Positions 6,259 to 8,519 of a stretch of 8,519 bases of DNA are shown in pieces. Each line of letters begins with the position of its first letter. Position 1 is the first letter of the stretch. This DNA comes from Thiotrichaceae bacterium (lineage in GTDB: Bacteria > Pseudomonadota > Gammaproteobacteria > Thiotrichales > Thiotrichaceae). A model generated the notes under the pieces. The model did no database searches. It saw only the letters and a program-made list of their open reading frames with translations, and had not been told where the DNA came from. Where the stretch lies: positions 1-8,519 of the forward strand of contig JALWYT010000044.1 in assembly GCA_026992705.1 (NCBI GenBank), in the 5' to 3' direction. The position numbers and the translations under genes were made by a program.

Positions 6259-7421
6259 CTGTGTTTAATGTTTGAAATATCATCACCTTTTTTAATTTCT
6301 TTTATTCTTACCTTTAAACCAGGTTCAGCTAATGGCAGTGGTGTAATGATAAGCTGTGCATCTTCAGCTAATTTGGCTTTGATAATACTTTGATTACCTT
6401 CTGTCCGTACTACTTCAACAGGAGTAACTAATACATTAGCTTCTCCATCTTGGCTATTTTTCAATAATAATATTTCTTTACTTCTTCTAACGGCTGAACG
6501 TGGTACAACATACACATCCTTATAAACACGACCATAAATATTAGCCCGCACAAACTGTCCTATTTTTATTTGATTTTTATTTTGACTATCTATTGTTGCA
6601 ATAACGGTTAATTGATTAGTCATTGGATCAAGTGAAGCACTACTGCGTACGACATGTCCTTGCCATGTAGTTTTATTTTTCCCCTGTAGAATATAAAAAT
6701 CGACTTTTGTATTAGGATGGTTAGTATCTTCTAAGGCTAATTGTTTGTATTGATTTAAAGAAACAGGCAAATGAACTTCTAAAATACCATTGGCATAAAC
6801 CTCACCTAATACGGTACCGGGTGAAACATATTGCCCAACATCTACTTTACGATTTAATACCCTACCTTGATAAGGTGCTCGAACATAGGTTCGCTCTAAA
6901 TTCTTTTCGGCTTGTTTTAAACGGGCTTTTGCTGCATCTAATGCCGCTTTTGCATTGGCAATATGTGGTTTACGAGAGACTAAATCACTCGGTGGTTTTT
7001 CCGTATCTAATAAACTCCAGTCTTTTTTAGCAACCTTCGCTCTAGCTAATTCTTCTTCTAATTGTAATTTTTTTTGTTCAACATCAGATTTAGCAACCGT
7101 TACTGCATTCAAAAAATCAGAATCATCAATTTGTAGTAAAATATCTCCCTTATCAAAAAAGGCACCTTCTTTAAATTTAGGGGAGAGTTTTATGATTTTA
7201 CCTGCAACTTCAGCTACTAATTTCGTTTGCATACTTGCCCGTACCTTACCCGAACTACGGATTTTAACGGTAAATGCTTGCTTTTCTAAAGGCTGAACTT
7301 CAACTAATGGCAGATGCTTTTTTACCTCATGCTGCTTGGCATCAGGACCAGAAAACAGCATAAATACAGCAATTGCATTACCAATAAAAAGTACAATAAT
7401 AGGGAGAATGTATTTATTCAT
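6240..7421 (-). CDS. RND efflux periplasmic adaptor subunit (membrane fusion protein, HlyD/AcrA family)
   Basis: This adaptor bridges the RND permease and an outer-membrane channel in the periplasm. It has 393 residues, usual for the family. Residues 4-24 are a single hydrophobic segment (ILPIIVLFIGNAIAVFMLF) acting as a signal anchor; no lipobox cysteine is seen, so it is not an AcrA-type lipoprotein. The first lipoyl half is at about 66-98 (KLVAEVAGKIIKLSPKFKEG). An alanine/lysine/glutamate-rich helical hairpin (about 103-178) follows, with a break near 137-150. The second lipoyl half is at 179-208 (VRAPYQGRVLNRKVDVGQYV). Then come a beta-barrel (about 210-300) and a membrane-proximal domain with VVPRSAV (305-311). 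The start has no strong Shine-Dalgarno. It lies 50 bp after the corB-like gene and 17 bp before the permease, its obvious partner. No outer-membrane factor is encoded here, so a TolC-like protein elsewhere is inferred. Confidence 0.92.
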   Translation of the reverse strand: MNKYILPIIVLFIGNAIAVFMLFSGPDAKQHEVKKHLPLVEVQPLEKQAFTVKIRSSGKVRASMQTKLVAEVAGKIIKLSPKFKEGAFFDKGDILLQIDDSDFLNAVTVAKSDVEQKKLQLEEELARAKVAKKDWSLLDTEKPPSDLVSRKPHIANAKAALDAAKARLKQAEKNLERTYVRAPYQGRVLNRKVDVGQYVSPGTVLGEVYANGILEVHLPVSLNQYKQLALEDTNHPNTKVDFYILQGKNKTTWQGHVVRSSASLDPMTNQLTVIATIDSQNKNQIKIGQFVRANIYGRVYKDVYVVPRSAVRRSKEILLLKNSQDGEANVLVTPVEVVRTEGNQSIIKAKLAEDAQLIITPLPLAEPGLKVRIKEIKKGDDISNIKHSTILSQ

Positions 7422-7471
7422 CCAAGAATTATCTCAAAAGATACAAAATGAAACAAAATAATTAGAAATTT
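7422..7471 (-). other. corB-adaptor intergenic spacer
   Basis: This AT-rich 50-bp gap contains no convincing terminator or promoter, which favours read-through from the corB-like gene into the efflux genes. A small 5-bp hairpin (TATCT/AGATA with a 4-nt loop, about 7428-7441) lies just before the adaptor ATG, in the region where a Shine-Dalgarno would be expected. Confidence 0.4.
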
Positions 7472-8519
7472 TTAGAACGTTCTCCTAGGATAAATTACCA
7501 AGGTCTTTACTGCATTATTTTGGATTTTCCTAACTTCAATGGGATAGCCATTAATTTTAACACACATATTTGCAACAGGAATGGCTTCTAAATATTCTAG
7601 AATTAAACCGTTCATGGTTTTGCCCATTTTCGTTGGGAGTTTAATGCCTAATTGTTTATTGACTTCCCGAACATGGATTGAGCCCTCCATCCATGCACTA
7701 CCATCTTTTTTGATGGTAATTTGTTTAGCTTGGTTACTTGGAGCGGTTGAGAATTCACCGACAATATCCTCCAGAATATCTTCTAAGGTGACTAAACCAA
7801 GAATTTCACCATATTCATCGACCACTAAAGCGATACGACGTTTTTCGCTTTGGAAATTCAATAATTGCTGTGCCAGTGTGGTAAATTCTGGAACAAAATA
7901 GGCAGGGCGAATTGATGCTTCTAAACGCTCTAAATCGAGTTTGCCTTCACGAAAAATAGGCAATAATTTGCGTAAATGAATAAAGCCTAAAACATTATCT
8001 AAAGATCCTCGATACACTAAAAGCCGTGTAAAATTACTGCGAAGTAATTGTTCCTCAATTTCATTCCAATCATCATCTAAATTAATGCCTGATATATCCA
8101 TGCGAGGAATCATAATGTCTTCAACCGTCGAACTTTGTAAACTCAAGACACTTAATAACATTTCTCGATGATTTTTACGAATAGCCACGCCTGAGGAAAC
8201 AATACTTTTTAATTCCTCGTAATCCATTAATGAGGTATCGATTTCTTTCGGATTTTGTTTAAGTAAACGAAGTAATCCATTAGAAAATATATTAATGAAC
8301 CAAATCAGTGGTTCCAATATTTTCGCTAAAGACGTTAAAACAAAAGCCGCAGGAAAAGCAACCCGCTCAGGCTTTAATACTGCAAAGGTCTTAGGAACAA
8401 TTTCGGCAAATACCAATAAAAAAATGGTTAAAATTCCTGTTGCAACGGCAATACCAATATCGCCTGATAAGCTATAACCAATATAAGAAGCCACTTGAGT
8501 AATTAAAATATTAACAAAA
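7472..8519 (-). CDS. corB: CorB/YfjD-like CNNM (HlyC/CorC family) membrane protein with CBS pair, 5' end outside window
   Basis: The family has a DUF21 (CNNM) membrane domain, a CBS pair and a C-terminal CorC/HlyC domain. It is linked to Mg2+ (and Co2+) transport or tolerance. The frame stays open to the right edge (FVNILITQ precedes the GTG at 8494, which is an internal valine), so the N-terminus of roughly 70-80 residues is missing; 348 remain. The end of DUF21 is visible: two membrane segments (about 20-38 and 55-80) around FAEIVPKTFAVLKPERVAFP, the conserved (E)xxPK region, which resembles E. coli YfjD more than YtfL. CBS1 is at about 131-195 (VEDIMIPRMDI, FTRLLVY), CBS2 at about 200-258 (RIALVVDEYGEILGLVTLEDI), and the CorC/HlyC domain at 265-348. 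It is the first visible gene of a run with the RND adaptor and permease, but a functional link to efflux is not evident. Confidence 0.9.
   Translation of the reverse strand, partial: FVNILITQVASYIGYSLSGDIGIAVATGILTIFLLVFAEIVPKTFAVLKPERVAFPAAFVLTSLAKILEPLIWFINIFSNGLLRLLKQNPKEIDTSLMDYEELKSIVSSGVAIRKNHREMLLSVLSLQSSTVEDIMIPRMDISGINLDDDWNEIEEQLLRSNFTRLLVYRGSLDNVLGFIHLRKLLPIFREGKLDLERLEASIRPAYFVPEFTTLAQQLLNFQSEKRRIALVVDEYGEILGLVTLEDILEDIVGEFSTAPSNQAKQITIKKDGSAWMEGSIHVREVNKQLGIKLPTKMGKTMNGLILEYLEAIPVANMCVKINGYPIEVRKIQNNAVKTLVIYPRRTF

Noticed and set aside
7474..7483. Palindrome AGAACGTTCT at the corB stop codon
   Set aside because: It has no loop and lies mostly within coding sequence; it is not followed by a proper U-run. 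Ten-base palindromes occur by chance.
7472..8494. GTG at 8494 as the start of the corB-like gene
   Set aside because: The frame continues upstream with hydrophobic family-like residues and the DUF21 domain would be incomplete; the gene is cut by the window edge.

Overview
The window looks like chromosomal DNA from a low-GC gammaproteobacterium. This rests on the products: a TmcA-type tRNA acetyltransferase, an E. coli-like DksA next to gluQ, a CorB/YfjD-type protein and an HAE1-type RND pump. Genus cannot be fixed from the sequence; an AT-rich member of a lineage such as Thiotrichales is possible but is only a guess. I see no mobile element, CRISPR array, tRNA or rRNA. Most of the window is ordinary housekeeping and efflux content. 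The more interesting signals are in the non-coding joints between genes.

Layout. At the left edge, on the + strand, is the C-terminal third of tmcA (to 695). Everything else is on the - strand and converges on it. Read in the direction of transcription (right to left), the - strand genes are: the 3' part of a corB/yfjD-like CBS-domain membrane protein (8519-7472, cut by the window edge); an RND periplasmic adaptor (7421-6240); an RND inner-membrane permease (6222-3082); a regulatory gap of about 400 bp; dksA (2681-2235); gluQ (about 2242-1349); and a thioredoxin-fold/helical-repeat protein (1352-717).

Two transcription units are likely. The first is corB-adaptor-permease, with gaps of 50 and 17 bp. 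The adaptor and permease would form two parts of a tripartite efflux pump; no outer-membrane channel gene is present here. The second is dksA-gluQ-thioredoxin, where successive genes overlap by a few bases, suggesting translational coupling. It joins the ppGpp co-regulator DksA to the tRNA(Asp)-modifying enzyme GluQ-RS, as in E. coli, and adds a redox-type protein of unknown role.

The gap 2682-3081 is rich in dyad symmetry. It holds a 31-bp near-perfect palindrome over a candidate -10 box, a second inverted repeat around a consensus TTGACA, and a leader hairpin whose loop is complementary to the dksA Shine-Dalgarno. It also holds a possible 50-codon ORF overlapping the end of the RND gene. 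A separate perfect 10-bp hairpin spans the stop codon of the adaptor gene, just before the permease start. I found no convincing new defence or other novel system.
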